Positions 44,619 to 54,620 of a stretch of 64,000 bases of DNA are shown here, in pieces; positions within the stretch are counted from its first letter, which is position 1; every line of letters starts with the position of its first letter. A program made the translations under genes and the position numbers. The notes below the pieces were generated by a model that worked only from the letters and a program-made list of their open reading frames with translations, searched no databases and was not told the origin of the DNA. Source of the stretch: Qipengyuania huizhouensis (GTDB taxonomy: Bacteria > Pseudomonadota > Alphaproteobacteria > Sphingomonadales > Sphingomonadaceae); the NCBI RefSeq assembly GCF_019711635.1, contig NZ_JAIGNT010000001.1, positions 62,001-126,000 on the forward strand. The letters run 5' to 3'.

Positions 44619-47195
44619 TCATTCTATTGTCATCTCCAGCGCCCCGTCACCCTCATCGATGTTGACCCGAGATCCATCCGGAACCTCGCCCCGCAGGATC
44701 ATGTCGGCCAGCGGATCTTGTACGTATCGCTGCACCGCACGCTTCAGCGGGCGCGCGCCATAGACCGGATCGTAGCCCACACGGCCGAGCCACTTCTTCG
44801 CGGCCTCGGTCAGATCTAGTTCGATCTTGCGGTCCTTAAGCAGCTTTTGCACACGAGCGACCTGGATATCGACAATCGGGGCCATGTGTTCCTGTGCCAG
44901 ACGGTGGAACAGGATGATCTCGTCCAGACGGTTGAGGAACTCGGGCCGGAAGTGTCCGCGCACCACGTCCATCACCTGCGGCTCGACATCTTCGACCTTC
45001 TGGTCGTCATCCATATTGGCAAGGTATTGGCTGCCAAGATTGGAAGTGAGGATGATCAGCGTATTGCTGAAATCGACCACGCGGCCCTGCCCGTCGGTCA
45101 GACGCCCGTCGTCGAGCACTTGCAGCAGCACGTTGAACACGTCGCTGTGTGCCTTCTCCACTTCGTCGAACAGCACCACCTGATAGGGGCGCCGCCGCAC
45201 GGCTTCGGTCAGAACGCCGCCTTCCTCATAGCCGACATAACCCGGAGGCGCGCCGATCAGGCGGGCGACCGCATGCTTTTCCATGAACTCGCTCATGTCG
45301 ATGCGCACCATCGCGCTATCGTCGTCAAAGAGGAAACCGGCGAGCGCCTTGGTCAGTTCTGTCTTGCCTACGCCCGTCGGGCCGAGAAAGAGGAAGCTGC
45401 CCAGCGGGCGGTTCGGATCCTGCAGGCCGGCACGCGCCCGTCGAACGGCCTTGGAGACCGCATCGATGGCCTGCGACTGGCCGATCACCCGCTTCGACAG
45501 GATGTTTTCCATGTCGAGCAGCTTCTCGCGCTCGCCCTCCATCATCCGGTCGACAGGGATGCCGGTCCAGCGGCTGACTACACCGGCGATATCGTCCTCG
45601 GTCACTTCTTCCTTGAGCAGGGCATTGTCGGTGTGGCCGCTCGCTTCCTGAAGCTTGCGTTCCAGCTCTGGAATCCTGCCGTATTGCAGTTCGCCCGCCT
45701 TCTGCAGATCGCCCCCGCGCTGCGCCTGTTCGAGTTCGATCCGTGCCTGGTCGAGTTCTTCCTTGATCCGCGCCTCGGCATGGATCTTGTCCCGCTCGTT
45801 TTGCCACCTTGTGGTTAGCTCCGAAGACTGTTGTTCGAGTTCGGACAGTTCCTTGCGCAGGTTTTCTAGCCGGTCCCTAGAGGCGGTATCCGTTTCCTTC
45901 TGCAGGGCCTGTTCCTCGATCCGCAGCTGGATGATGCGACGGTCCAGTCCCTCGATTTCCTCCGGCTTGCTCTCCACTTCCATACGGATACGCGAAGCAG
46001 CCTCGTCCATCAGGTCGATGGCCTTGTCGGGCAGAAAGCGGTTCTGGATATAGCGGTTGCTAAGCTGCGCGGCCGCAACGATCGCACCATCCGTGATGCG
46101 AACGCCATGGTGCAGTTCGTATTTGTCCTTGATCCCGCGCAGGATGCTGATCGTGTCCTCGACGCTCGGCTCGTCGATATAGACGGGCTGGAAGCGGCGC
46201 TGCAGCGCTGGGTCCTTCTCGACATACTTCTGATACTCGTCGAGCGTAGTCGCGCCGATGCAATGCAGTTCGCCGCGCGAAAGGGCGGGCTTCAACAGGT
46301 TGCCCGCATCCATGCTGCCTTCGCTTGCTCCTGCGCCGATCAGAGTGTGCATCTCATCAATGAAGAGAATGATCTGCCCATCGGCGCTTTTCACTTCGTC
46401 GAGCACGGCTTTGAGACGTTCCTCGAACTCGCCGCGGTATTTCGCGCCAGCAATCAGCGCGCCCAGATCGAGCGCCATAAGCGTCCGGCCCTTGAGGCTG
46501 TCGGGCACATCGCCATTGGCGATCCGCAGCGCAAGGCCCTCCGCAATCGCGGTCTTCCCGGTTCCGGGTTCGCCGATCAGGGCGGGATTGTTCTTGGTGC
46601 GGCGGGCGAGGATCTGAACCGTGCGGCGGATTTCCTCATCGCGGCCAATCACAGGATCGAGCTTGCCGTCGCGCGCCGCTTGCGTCAGGTCGCGCGCATA
46701 TTTCTTCATCGCATCGTAGCTCTCTTCGGCGCTGGCGCTGTCGGCAGTGCGGCCTCCGGTAGCCTCCTGAATCGCGGCCTCTAGCGATTTGGCATCCACG
46801 CCGGCTGACTTCAGCGCCTTGCCCGCATCATTGTCGGCAAGGGTCAGTGCCTGGAGAATGCGTTGCACGGGAACGAAGCTGTCGCCTGCCTTCTCCGCCA
46901 GTTGCTCGGCTTGATCGAGCGTGCGCACGGCGTCATTGTCGAGGCCGGGTGTCGCTTGCGCCCCGCCGCCGGAAACTGCCGGAATCTTGCCCAGCGCCGT
47001 ATCGATTTCGGTAATCGCCACACCGGGATTGCCGCCTGCCCGCTGGATCAGCTGTGCGGCCATTCCCTGCTCGTCATCAAGCAGTGCCTTGAGAATGTGC
47101 GCGGGCGAAATGCGCTGATGGTTCATGCGGATTGCGACCGTCTGAGCAGCCTGCAGGAAGCCTTTGGCCCGGTCTGTGAATTTTTCGAGATTCAT
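44619..47195 (-). CDS. clpB: ATP-dependent chaperone ClpB
   Basis: 858 residues, standard for ClpB. Two AAA+ modules: Walker [16 protein letters not shown] with the [20 protein letters not shown] block in the first, and [15 protein letters not shown] in the second. Between them is the long coiled-coil M domain (roughly 410-530, [20 protein letters not shown]). N-terminal Clp_N repeats begin [20 protein letters not shown]. It disaggregates proteins with DnaK. No ClpP-binding IGF loop was seen, which fits ClpB rather than ClpA. A heat-shock promoter candidate lies just upstream. Confidence 0.97.
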   Translation of the reverse strand: MNLEKFTDRAKGFLQAAQTVAIRMNHQRISPAHILKALLDDEQGMAAQLIQRAGGNPGVAITEIDTALGKIPAVSGGGAQATPGLDNDAVRTLDQAEQLAEKAGDSFVPVQRILQALTLADNDAGKALKSAGVDAKSLEAAIQEATGGRTADSASAEESYDAMKKYARDLTQAARDGKLDPVIGRDEEIRRTVQILARRTKNNPALIGEPGTGKTAIAEGLALRIANGDVPDSLKGRTLMALDLGALIAGAKYRGEFEERLKAVLDEVKSADGQIILFIDEMHTLIGAGASEGSMDAGNLLKPALSRGELHCIGATTLDEYQKYVEKDPALQRRFQPVYIDEPSVEDTISILRGIKDKYELHHGVRITDGAIVAAAQLSNRYIQNRFLPDKAIDLMDEAASRIRMEVESKPEEIEGLDRRIIQLRIEEQALQKETDTASRDRLENLRKELSELEQQSSELTTRWQNERDKIHAEARIKEELDQARIELEQAQRGGDLQKAGELQYGRIPELERKLQEASGHTDNALLKEEVTEDDIAGVVSRWTGIPVDRMMEGEREKLLDMENILSKRVIGQSQAIDAVSKAVRRARAGLQDPNRPLGSFLFLGPTGVGKTELTKALAGFLFDDDSAMVRIDMSEFMEKHAVARLIGAPPGYVGYEEGGVLTEAVRRRPYQVVLFDEVEKAHSDVFNVLLQVLDDGRLTDGQGRVVDFSNTLIILTSNLGSQYLANMDDDQKVEDVEPQVMDVVRGHFRPEFLNRLDEIILFHRLAQEHMAPIVDIQVARVQKLLKDRKIELDLTEAAKKWLGRVGYDPVYGARPLKRAVQRYVQDPLADMILRGEVPDGSRVNIDEGDGALEMTIE

Positions 47196-47226
47196 TCGAA
47201 ACCCCTGTCCTTGAAGTACCGCTCGA

Positions 47227-47254
47227 ATATGGTGTTGCGATTATGCAACACAAG
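47227..47254 (-). promoter_or_regulatory. Sigma-32-type (RpoH) heat-shock promoter of clpB
   Basis: On the minus strand CTTGTGT (47254-47248), a 13-base spacer, and CACCATAT (47234-47227), close to the RpoH consensus CTTGAAA-N13/15-CCCCATNT. It ends 31 bases before the clpB ATG. The inverted repeat TGTTGC-ATAATC-GCAACA (47250-47233) covers the spacer and the edges of both boxes. Confidence 0.62.
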
Positions 47255-47345
47255 CCCTCCTCCTGCTTTTTTCGCACGTGGCGAGCACAGGTGTGTTAGC
47301 CGGATATAGGGGTGCAATGCGCGAAGGCGAGGGCGGTGCCGAAAT

Positions 47346-48794
47346 TTATTCGGCGTCTACGCCTTCCAACCCGGGCACCATCACGGTTCGCCCGCCGCCA
47401 AAGTCCTCGCGGACCACGATCAGACCCTGCCGTTCGAGATGTTCGAGCAGCCGGCGGATACGTCCGGGCGAACTGGTGCCATAGGCGCGCGCAAGTTCCT
47501 GCTCGTCCACTTCGGTCTCTCCCGCGTGGGCTGCCTTGGCAATTACGAGGAACGGGCCGAGCAAATCCTCCTCCACTCCGCTCGCCAATCTCATTATCCG
47601 CGCCTGCAAATGCTCTTCCAGCTCTGACAGCCCCGCACCGGCAAAGGCGAAGCGACGGCGGAAGGCACGCATGTCGGGCATGGGTCCGATCAATCGTTCG
47701 CGGCGGCAGCGCGTGAGGAAAGTCTGGTATTGCGCGCTGGCCGACTGGAAGGCGATGCCCTCCTCCCCTGCCAGTTCGCCGATGATCTCCTCGATCCGCG
47801 AGGCAACGGAGGAAGTATCGATGGGTTCGGCAACCGGTTCGACTTGCCGTTCCTCTGCATGGGCAATGCTTTCCTCGATGTCCTCCAGACGCGGCGCAGG
47901 CGGGGGAGCTGGCGGCGAGGGAGCCTTGGCGACATCGCTGGCAAGATCGCGGGTCAAGAGATCGGCCATGTCCTCGGGCGCCGTGTCGGGCATAGCCATC
48001 AATCCTTCGCTCCGCACGGCATTGCCGGTCTTTACCGCGCCGATCTTCACCGCCAGCGGCAACCGGGTGATGGCAGGGCCGAGCGCAAGGAAATGCCCTC
48101 GCTCAAGCTCGCGGATCCGCTCCGCCTGGCGCCGCTCCATGCCGAGCAGGTCGGCGGCGCGCACCATGTCGATATCGAGGAAGGTGCGCCCCATCAGGAA
48201 ATTCGAGGCTTCGGCTGCCACGTTCTTCGCCAGTTTCGCCAGCCTCTGGGTCGCCACGACCCCCGCGAGACCGCGCTTGCGGCCGCGGCACATGAGATTG
48301 GTCATGGCAGACAGCGTCATGCGCCGCGTGTCTTCGGCCATCTCGCCTGCGGCTGCGGGAGCGAACATCTGCGCTTCGTCGACCACCACCAGCGCGGGAT
48401 ACCAGTGCTCTCGCGGGGCGTCGAACAGCGCGGTCAGGAATTGCGCAGCGCAGCGGATCTGCTGTTCGACCTCCAGCCCATCGAGATCGAGCACCACGCT
48501 GGCGCGGTGTTCCCGGATACGGCGGGCAAGCGCCTCTATCTCCCCGGGGGAATAGGCCGATCCGTCGATCACGACGTGCCCGAATTCCTCTGCCAGCGAA
48601 GGGAAGTCGCCCTCCGGATCGATCACCACCTGTTGGACCATGCCTGCGCTCTCTTCGAGCAGCCGTCGCAAAAGATGCGATTTGCCGCTCCCGGAATTGC
48701 CCTGGACGAGCAGGCGGGTTGCGAGGAGTTCCTCGATATCGAACTCTACCGCTTTGCCGGTGGTCGTGTGGCCGATGGTGATCTGCGATGTCAC
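47346..48794 (-). CDS. HerA/DUF87-like ATPase
   Basis: 482 residues from GTG 48794 (another GTG at 48800 is possible; no strong Shine-Dalgarno sequence). N-terminal P-loop ATPase: Walker A VQGNSGSGKSHLLRRL (31-46), Walker B ALVVVDEAQMF (Asp139, Glu140), then the block MTNLMCRGRKRGLAGVVATQ characteristic of HerA-type DNA translocases and their single-protein relatives. A Pro-rich linker near 300 leads to a C-terminal region with a winged-helix-like end (LARAYGTSSPGRIRRLLEHL). The role is unknown; such standalone ATPases are common in alphaproteobacteria. Upstream of clpB on the same strand. Confidence 0.82.
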   Translation of the reverse strand: MTSQITIGHTTTGKAVEFDIEELLATRLLVQGNSGSGKSHLLRRLLEESAGMVQQVVIDPEGDFPSLAEEFGHVVIDGSAYSPGEIEALARRIREHRASVVLDLDGLEVEQQIRCAAQFLTALFDAPREHWYPALVVVDEAQMFAPAAAGEMAEDTRRMTLSAMTNLMCRGRKRGLAGVVATQRLAKLAKNVAAEASNFLMGRTFLDIDMVRAADLLGMERRQAERIRELERGHFLALGPAITRLPLAVKIGAVKTGNAVRSEGLMAMPDTAPEDMADLLTRDLASDVAKAPSPPAPPPAPRLEDIEESIAHAEERQVEPVAEPIDTSSVASRIEEIIGELAGEEGIAFQSASAQYQTFLTRCRRERLIGPMPDMRAFRRRFAFAGAGLSELEEHLQARIMRLASGVEEDLLGPFLVIAKAAHAGETEVDEQELARAYGTSSPGRIRRLLEHLERQGLIVVREDFGGGRTVMVPGLEGVDAE

Positions 48795-48914
48795 ATGCAC
48801 ACGGCTAGCGGGCCGAATCCGTTTGCGCCTAGGTCGCCCGCCACAGTTTTGCCCAGCGGGATTGTTTCGCCGGGCACCTCTCGCTAGGAAAGTTGCAAGA
48901 GAGGACTGAATTTC

Positions 48915-51128
48915 ATGAGAAAATGGACCGGGCGTGTCGCAGCCGCCCTGCTGGTGATCGTGCTCGTCGCTTTCGTGGCACTGGCGACATGGGAACCGTT
49001 CTGGGCAAAGCGCGAGGGCATAGCGCCGCCCCAGGCCAGCTATTCTGCAGAGATTATCCGCGACGAATTCGGCGTTCCGCACATTTACGGCGCTCGCGAC
49101 CGCGACGTGGCATACGGAGTCGCCATCGCCCATTCGGAGGATGATTTTGCGACCTTGCAGGACGTGGTCGCCATGGCACGCGGGCGCTATGGCGCGATCG
49201 CGGGGCAGGACGGTGCGGCGATCGATTATGTCTATCACCTCCTCGATGCACGCGGCACCGCGGATCGGCATTATCCCGGACTGCCCGAAGACACGCGTGC
49301 GCTATTCGAAGCCTATGCCACCGGGCTCAACGAGTATGCCGAACAGAACCCGGACGAGGTCAAGCTGGGCAATCTTTTCCCGGTAAACGGCAAGGACGTC
49401 GCCGCCGGGTTCGCACTGCGCCAGCCATTCTTCTTCGGCCTCAACAATGTGATTGAACCATTGGTTGCAGGGGAAGACCTGCGCGCGGAATACGGACCGG
49501 ACATCCCCGGCTTCCCGCGCGAAGGCACGCCCGCCCCGGCCAAGCGACAGGATGACGTCGAACAGGTCGCCTACTCGCCCTTCGGCAGGGACGCCGCGCA
49601 CAACGGCTCCAATGCCTTCGCAGTCACGCCCGACAAATCGGGCGGCCCGACCATCCTCGTTTCCAACAGCCACCAGCCCTGGCGCGGCGGCGTCGCCTGG
49701 TACGAACTGGTCGTCGAAAGCGAGGAAGGCTGGCACTATGCCGGTGCGAACTTCCCTGGATCGCCCTTCCCCTTCCTAGGCCATAACGAGGTGCTTGGCT
49801 GGACCAATACGGTCAACACGCCCGATATGGTCGATGTTTACGAGCTCGAGCTGGATGACACGGGCGAGCGCTACCGCTTTGGCGGCGAGTGGCGCGATCT
49901 CGAAACACGCACCGTCACATTGCCGGTCAAGCTTGGCCCGATTGTCCTTCCCATCCGCCGCGAGATCCATCGCAGCATCCACGGCCCAGTCATCATCAAT
50001 GATCGCGGTGCCTTCGCCTTCCGCTATGGCGGGATCGACAATCTGGGCCAGCTCGACGCCTATTACAGGATGAATAAGGCCGAAAGCCTGGAAGAGTGGG
50101 AGGCCATTCTCGCACGGATGGACATACCTTCGACCAACTTCATCTATGGCGACCGGGAAGGGAACATCGCCTACGTCTACAACGCTGCCCTGCCAGACCG
50201 CCCTGTGGGGCCGAACTGGCGCGGCGTGCTGGACGGTTCCGACCCCGCACTCGTGTGGGATGGGCCGGTCGATTACGAAGAATTGCCGCGTTATCTGAAC
50301 CCGGCCTCCGGCTGGCTCTACAATGCGAACAATGCCCCATATACGGCGGCAGGCAAAGGCAGCGACCTTTCTCCTGATGAGTTTGCGCCGGAACTGGGCG
50401 TCGAGCTCAAGCAGACCAACCGTTCACGTCGCGCATGGAAACTGATGAGCGAGGCCGAACTGCTCGACCGCGAAACGCTGGAGGAAATCAAGTACGACAC
50501 TGGCTACGAGCGCAGTGGATACATTGCCGATCTATGGGATGCTCTGGAGGATGAATCCCTTCTTCCGCCAGACATCGAAGTCGACAATTCGCTAAAACGC
50601 GCTCGGGATCTACTGCTGACGTGGGATTTCAAAGCCGACAATATCGGGCGTGCCGACAGCCTCGCTTTGTTAATGATCCGCGAGTTCATGTCCTGCCGAT
50701 ATCAGAACAAGGCCTGCCCCACAGTGGTCGGGGAGTTGGAAAGGGCGGTCGACCATCTCGAAACGCATTTCGGGCGCATCGATCCTCCCATGGGCGAACT
50801 GCTGCGCCTGCGCCAGGGCAATGTCGACCTGCCCCTCGACGGCGGTTCCGACACGCTCCGCGCCTCTACGCTGTGGGATGTCGAAGAAGACGGACGCCTC
50901 GGGGTGCGCCATGGCGACAGTTTTATCCAATGGGTCGAATGGCTTCCGGGGCGGCGCGTGTCCTCTCGCTCGATCCAGCCCTTCGGTGCCGCAACCACGA
51001 GGCCGCAATCGCCGCATCACACCGACCAGTCCACGCTGTTCATCCAGCACCGTTTGAAGCCGGTTCACTTCTGGCGCGAAGATGTGCTGGCCAATGCTGT
51101 CACTCGAAAGACAGTGACGCACCGTTAA
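48915..51128 (+). CDS. Penicillin-acylase-family amidase (S45, Ntn hydrolase)
   Basis: 737 residues. N-terminal hydrophobic segment (AAALLVIVLVAFVALATW) acts as signal or anchor. The family matures by self-cleavage that exposes a nucleophilic Ser: here Ser232 in AAHNGSNAFAV, followed by SGGPTILVSNSHQPW and the conserved FPGSPFPFLGHNEVLGWTNT. The first part is the alpha subunit, the rest the beta subunit. It hydrolyses amides such as penicillins, aculeacin or acyl-homoserine lactones in the periplasm; the substrate cannot be assigned. GAGAGGAC lies upstream of the ATG. Confidence 0.89.
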   Translation: MRKWTGRVAAALLVIVLVAFVALATWEPFWAKREGIAPPQASYSAEIIRDEFGVPHIYGARDRDVAYGVAIAHSEDDFATLQDVVAMARGRYGAIAGQDGAAIDYVYHLLDARGTADRHYPGLPEDTRALFEAYATGLNEYAEQNPDEVKLGNLFPVNGKDVAAGFALRQPFFFGLNNVIEPLVAGEDLRAEYGPDIPGFPREGTPAPAKRQDDVEQVAYSPFGRDAAHNGSNAFAVTPDKSGGPTILVSNSHQPWRGGVAWYELVVESEEGWHYAGANFPGSPFPFLGHNEVLGWTNTVNTPDMVDVYELELDDTGERYRFGGEWRDLETRTVTLPVKLGPIVLPIRREIHRSIHGPVIINDRGAFAFRYGGIDNLGQLDAYYRMNKAESLEEWEAILARMDIPSTNFIYGDREGNIAYVYNAALPDRPVGPNWRGVLDGSDPALVWDGPVDYEELPRYLNPASGWLYNANNAPYTAAGKGSDLSPDEFAPELGVELKQTNRSRRAWKLMSEAELLDRETLEEIKYDTGYERSGYIADLWDALEDESLLPPDIEVDNSLKRARDLLLTWDFKADNIGRADSLALLMIREFMSCRYQNKACPTVVGELERAVDHLETHFGRIDPPMGELLRLRQGNVDLPLDGGSDTLRASTLWDVEEDGRLGVRHGDSFIQWVEWLPGRRVSSRSIQPFGAATTRPQSPHHTDQSTLFIQHRLKPVHFWREDVLANAVTRKTVTHR

Positions 51129-51183
51129 TCACTGGCTAGCGTGCCAATACGTGTTTTTTTGAGTCGCGTTCAGGGGAGAATTC

Positions 51184-54057
51184 ATGCGTTTTAAGACTTT
51201 GCTGACGGTTTCGGCCGCGCCCTTCATCCTTGCCGCCTGCGCAACTGCGCCGGCCTATGACGTCGCCGACGTCGGCAGTGCCGAAGTCGCCGCCACCGAT
51301 ACGGCGGAACCAGCCGAGCTCACCTCGCTCATCGACGAGGTCGCCATCCCCCATGAAAAGTTTACGCTGGAGAACGGGCTCGATGTCATCGTCCACACGG
51401 ATCGCAAGGCACCGATCGTCGGTGTCGCGGTCTGGTACAACGTAGGATCTAAGGACGAACCGCAGGGTCAGACCGGCTTCGCCCACCTGTTCGAACACCT
51501 GATGTTCAACGGCTCGGAAAACGCGCCGGAAGATTACTTCCAATATCTGCAGGAAATGGGCGCGACCGATTACAACGGCACGACCAATTTCGATCGCACC
51601 AACTACTTCCAGACCGTACCCACCGCCGCGCTCGAACGTGCGCTGTGGCTGGAAAGTGACCGTATGGGCTACCTGCTCGGCGCGGTAACGCAGGAAAAGC
51701 TCGATAACCAGCGCGGTGTCGTTCAGAACGAAAAGCGCCAGGGAGACAACCAGCCCGGCGGTCTCGTGTTCTACGAGATCATCGAGACTCTCTTCCCTGC
51801 GCCGCACCCATACGACCACTCACCCATCGGTTCGATGGCCGATCTCGATGCCGCGAGCATGGAAGATGTGCGCAATTGGTTCCGGGACAAATACGGCCCC
51901 AACAACGCCACGCTTGTGCTCGCAGGCGATGTCTCGCCGGCAGAGGGCCGCCGCCTCGCCGAAAAATACTTCGGCGAGATCGAACGCGGCCCGGTGAACG
52001 AACCGGCGCAGGCGGAAATCACCGAACTCGCAGCTCCCGTGCGCACCGTGATGCGCGACCAGGTCGCCGCGACCAACATCAGCAAATACTGGACCGCACC
52101 CGGCATTACCGACCGCGAACTGACCGCCCTGACGGTAGGCGCGCAGATACTCGGCGGCCTCTCATCAAGCAGACTGGACAACGCCCTGGTGCGTGACGAA
52201 CAGCTGGCGGTGGGCGTTTCCGGCGGAAACTTCGCGTTCCAGCGCGTCGGCATTCTGAACGTCGGTGCCACGGCCAAGCCGGGTGTCGAAACCGAAGTTC
52301 TCGAAGCGCGTCTGGATGCCCTTATCGACCAGTTCATCGCCGAAGGTCCGACCGAGGATGAAGTCCGACGCGCCGCGACCAGCACCGTTGCCCAAACCAT
52401 CCGCGGGCTCGAACAGGTCGGCGGTTTCGGCGGCAAGGCCGTCACCCTCGCCTCCGGCGAAGTTCTGGCCGGCGATCCCGATTTCTTCTCGCGACAACTC
52501 GAAACGCTGGCAACACTAACTCCCGCAGAAGTCCAGGCAGCGATGCAGCGCTGGATGACCCGCCCGGCAATGACGCTCGTGCTCGAACCGGGCGAACGCG
52601 ATAGCAGCTACGAAGAAGCCGCATCGGTTGCCGCTGAAGCGGAGGCGGCAGATGCAGCCACGGCGGAAGAGATCACTGTGACCAAGGAGCGCCCGGCCCC
52701 GCCCATCACCGCAAGTGCCGATCTCGACTTCCCCGACGTGCAGCATACCACGCTGGCCAACGGGATGACCCTGCACTACGCGATGCGTGACGCCGTCCCG
52801 GCAACCTATGTCACGATGAGCTTCAATGCCGGAAGCGCTGCGGATCCCATCAGCAAGCGCGGGCTCGAAACGCTTGCCCTGTCGCTGTTCGACGAAGGGA
52901 CGACAACGCGAACTTCGCAGGAACTTGCCGAAGCGCGCGAACGTCTGGGTGCGAACATCTCGCTCGGCGGCGGTGCCGACCGCTCGACCTTCACGCTATC
53001 GGCGCTCTCGGCAAACCTCGTGCCCTCGCTCGAACTCATGTCCGACGTGGTCCGCAACCCCGCCTTCGATCCGTCCGAGATCGAGCGCGTTCGCACGCAG
53101 CAGATTACCGGTGTCCAGCAGGAATTGCGCACTCCGGCTTCGATTGCCGCGCGCACGCTGACCCCGCTGATCTATGGAGAACAAAATCCCTATGGTGGTG
53201 CCGCGAGCGGCACCGTGGAGTCGCTGCAGAGCATCACGCGCGAAGATATCGTGACGTTCAAGGAACAATGGATCCGGCCGGACAATGGCGAGGTTTTCGT
53301 CGTCTCCGACCGTCCGCTGGCGGAAATCGTGGGAGCCCTCAACACCGTGTTCGGTGACTGGGATGCACCTGCCGTCGCCAAGGGCGTGAAGAGCTTCTCG
53401 AACATGCCCGAACGTCCCGAGGAAGCTCGGGTCGTCCTGGTCAACCGGCCCAATTCTCCGCAGAGCTATATTCTCGGCGGCCAGATCACGCCGGTAGATG
53501 CGCGCGACGAGACCTATGTCGACTTCCTCAACGCCAACAACGCGCTGGGCGGCAATTTCCTCGCGCGCCTCAACATGAACCTGCGCGAGACCAAGGGCTG
53601 GAGCTACGGCGTTCGCGGCGCACCGCAGACCAATGAGAATGCGGTTGCCTATCGTATTTCGGCACCGGTCCAGGCAGACCGTACGGGCGATGCCCTGGCC
53701 GAACTCATCCGCGAGACCGGCGAATTCCTCGATACGCGCGGGGTTACCGAAGCCGAGCTGACCCGCATCGTGGCGGCGCAGATCGGAGAACTCCCGGGCC
53801 AGTTCGAAACCTCGGGCGCCGTCCTTTCGGCTATGCAGAACAATGCGCTCTATGGCCGTCCGGACAATTACTACGAATTGCTCGCCGACCGTTACCGTGC
53901 CCAAACGGGAGCCAGCCTCGATGCCGCCGCCCGGGCCGCCATCGATCCGGACCGCTTCGTCTGGGTCGTAGTGGGGGATGCGGAACAGGTCGAACCACAG
54001 CTTGAAAGCCTCGGGCTCGATGTCGAGGTCGTCGAGATGGCCCAGACAGGCAATTGA
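51184..54057 (+). CDS. M16 zinc peptidase lipoprotein, two-domain
   Basis: 957 residues. Signal peptide with lipobox LAAC (Cys19). The first M16 module has the inverted zinc motif HLFEH (His101, Glu104, His105) in TGFAHLFEHLMFNGSENAP. The second half (from about 520, FPDVQHTTLANGMTLHYAMR) repeats the fold but lacks HxxEH, as in pitrilysin-like fused enzymes. It probably trims imported peptides at the envelope. The Ala/Glu-rich linker near 480-510 joins the halves. Starts 55 bases after the acylase gene. Confidence 0.92.
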   Translation: MRFKTLLTVSAAPFILAACATAPAYDVADVGSAEVAATDTAEPAELTSLIDEVAIPHEKFTLENGLDVIVHTDRKAPIVGVAVWYNVGSKDEPQGQTGFAHLFEHLMFNGSENAPEDYFQYLQEMGATDYNGTTNFDRTNYFQTVPTAALERALWLESDRMGYLLGAVTQEKLDNQRGVVQNEKRQGDNQPGGLVFYEIIETLFPAPHPYDHSPIGSMADLDAASMEDVRNWFRDKYGPNNATLVLAGDVSPAEGRRLAEKYFGEIERGPVNEPAQAEITELAAPVRTVMRDQVAATNISKYWTAPGITDRELTALTVGAQILGGLSSSRLDNALVRDEQLAVGVSGGNFAFQRVGILNVGATAKPGVETEVLEARLDALIDQFIAEGPTEDEVRRAATSTVAQTIRGLEQVGGFGGKAVTLASGEVLAGDPDFFSRQLETLATLTPAEVQAAMQRWMTRPAMTLVLEPGERDSSYEEAASVAAEAEAADAATAEEITVTKERPAPPITASADLDFPDVQHTTLANGMTLHYAMRDAVPATYVTMSFNAGSAADPISKRGLETLALSLFDEGTTTRTSQELAEARERLGANISLGGGADRSTFTLSALSANLVPSLELMSDVVRNPAFDPSEIERVRTQQITGVQQELRTPASIAARTLTPLIYGEQNPYGGAASGTVESLQSITREDIVTFKEQWIRPDNGEVFVVSDRPLAEIVGALNTVFGDWDAPAVAKGVKSFSNMPERPEEARVVLVNRPNSPQSYILGGQITPVDARDETYVDFLNANNALGGNFLARLNMNLRETKGWSYGVRGAPQTNENAVAYRISAPVQADRTGDALAELIRETGEFLDTRGVTEAELTRIVAAQIGELPGQFETSGAVLSAMQNNALYGRPDNYYELLADRYRAQTGASLDAAARAAIDPDRFVWVVVGDAEQVEPQLESLGLDVEVVEMAQTGN

Positions 54058-54121
54058 GGCTTATTGACATTCATGTCAGCAAGCACGAAGACCACGCGAG
54101 TTCAAATCAAGGAGAATACAC

Positions 54122-54427
54122 ATGTCCGTAGCCGGAACTTATGACACCGTCGTCAAGAGCCCCATGGGCGACCAGAAGGGCACCTTCACCGTCGTCCCGG
54201 GTGACGATGGCAACACCTTCACCGGCTCCATGGCCGGCGGAATGGGCTCAATGGACGTCAAGGACGGCAAGATCAACGGCGACGAACTGACCTGGGCGAT
54301 GGACATGACCGTCCCGATGCCGATGACGCTCAACTGCAAGGCGACCGTCAATGGCGACCAGCTGACCGGCACCGTCAACGCCGGTGCATTCGGCGATATG
54401 CCGCTGACCGGCGAACGCCAGGGCTGA
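54122..54427 (+). CDS. Small beta-rich protein of unknown function
   Basis: 101 residues with a strong AAGGAG before the ATG at 54122. No signal peptide and no membrane segment. The sequence is a run of short beta strands separated by Gly/Asp turns (GTYDTVVKSPMGDQKGTFTV, GSMAGGMGSMDVKDGKI, TLNCKATVNGDQLTGTV) and ends in a short tail, suggesting a small lipid- or ligand-binding barrel. I do not recognise a named family. It is followed by a strong terminator. Confidence 0.8.
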   Translation: MSVAGTYDTVVKSPMGDQKGTFTVVPGDDGNTFTGSMAGGMGSMDVKDGKINGDELTWAMDMTVPMPMTLNCKATVNGDQLTGTVNAGAFGDMPLTGERQG

Positions 54428-54454
54428 GTCTTTCGCCCATCGCTGAATACACAG

Positions 54455-54484
54455 GGCCGCCGGAGCAATCCGGCGGCCTTTTTG
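54455..54484 (+). terminator. Rho-independent terminator after the small beta-rich protein
   Basis: GGCCGCCGG, six-base loop, CCGGCGGCC, then TTTTTG. Nine perfect pairs, 28 bases past the stop at 54427. Confidence 0.9.
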
Positions 54485-54620
54485 TTGCCGCAATACAACA
54501 AAAAGGCGCACACATACTGCTTCACCAAACTGCCATCAGGCAGCAATCGCGTTGTCGCACCCTGCCTCTAACCGCGAGGGTCTTATTCATCCTCTCTGGC
54601 TCAAGAAGGCATCCGACCCC

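Noticed and set aside
44847..48887. Long plus-strand frames opposite clpB and the HerA-like ATPase
   Set aside because: Shadow frames produced by high GC; real genes are on the minus strand with Walker motifs.
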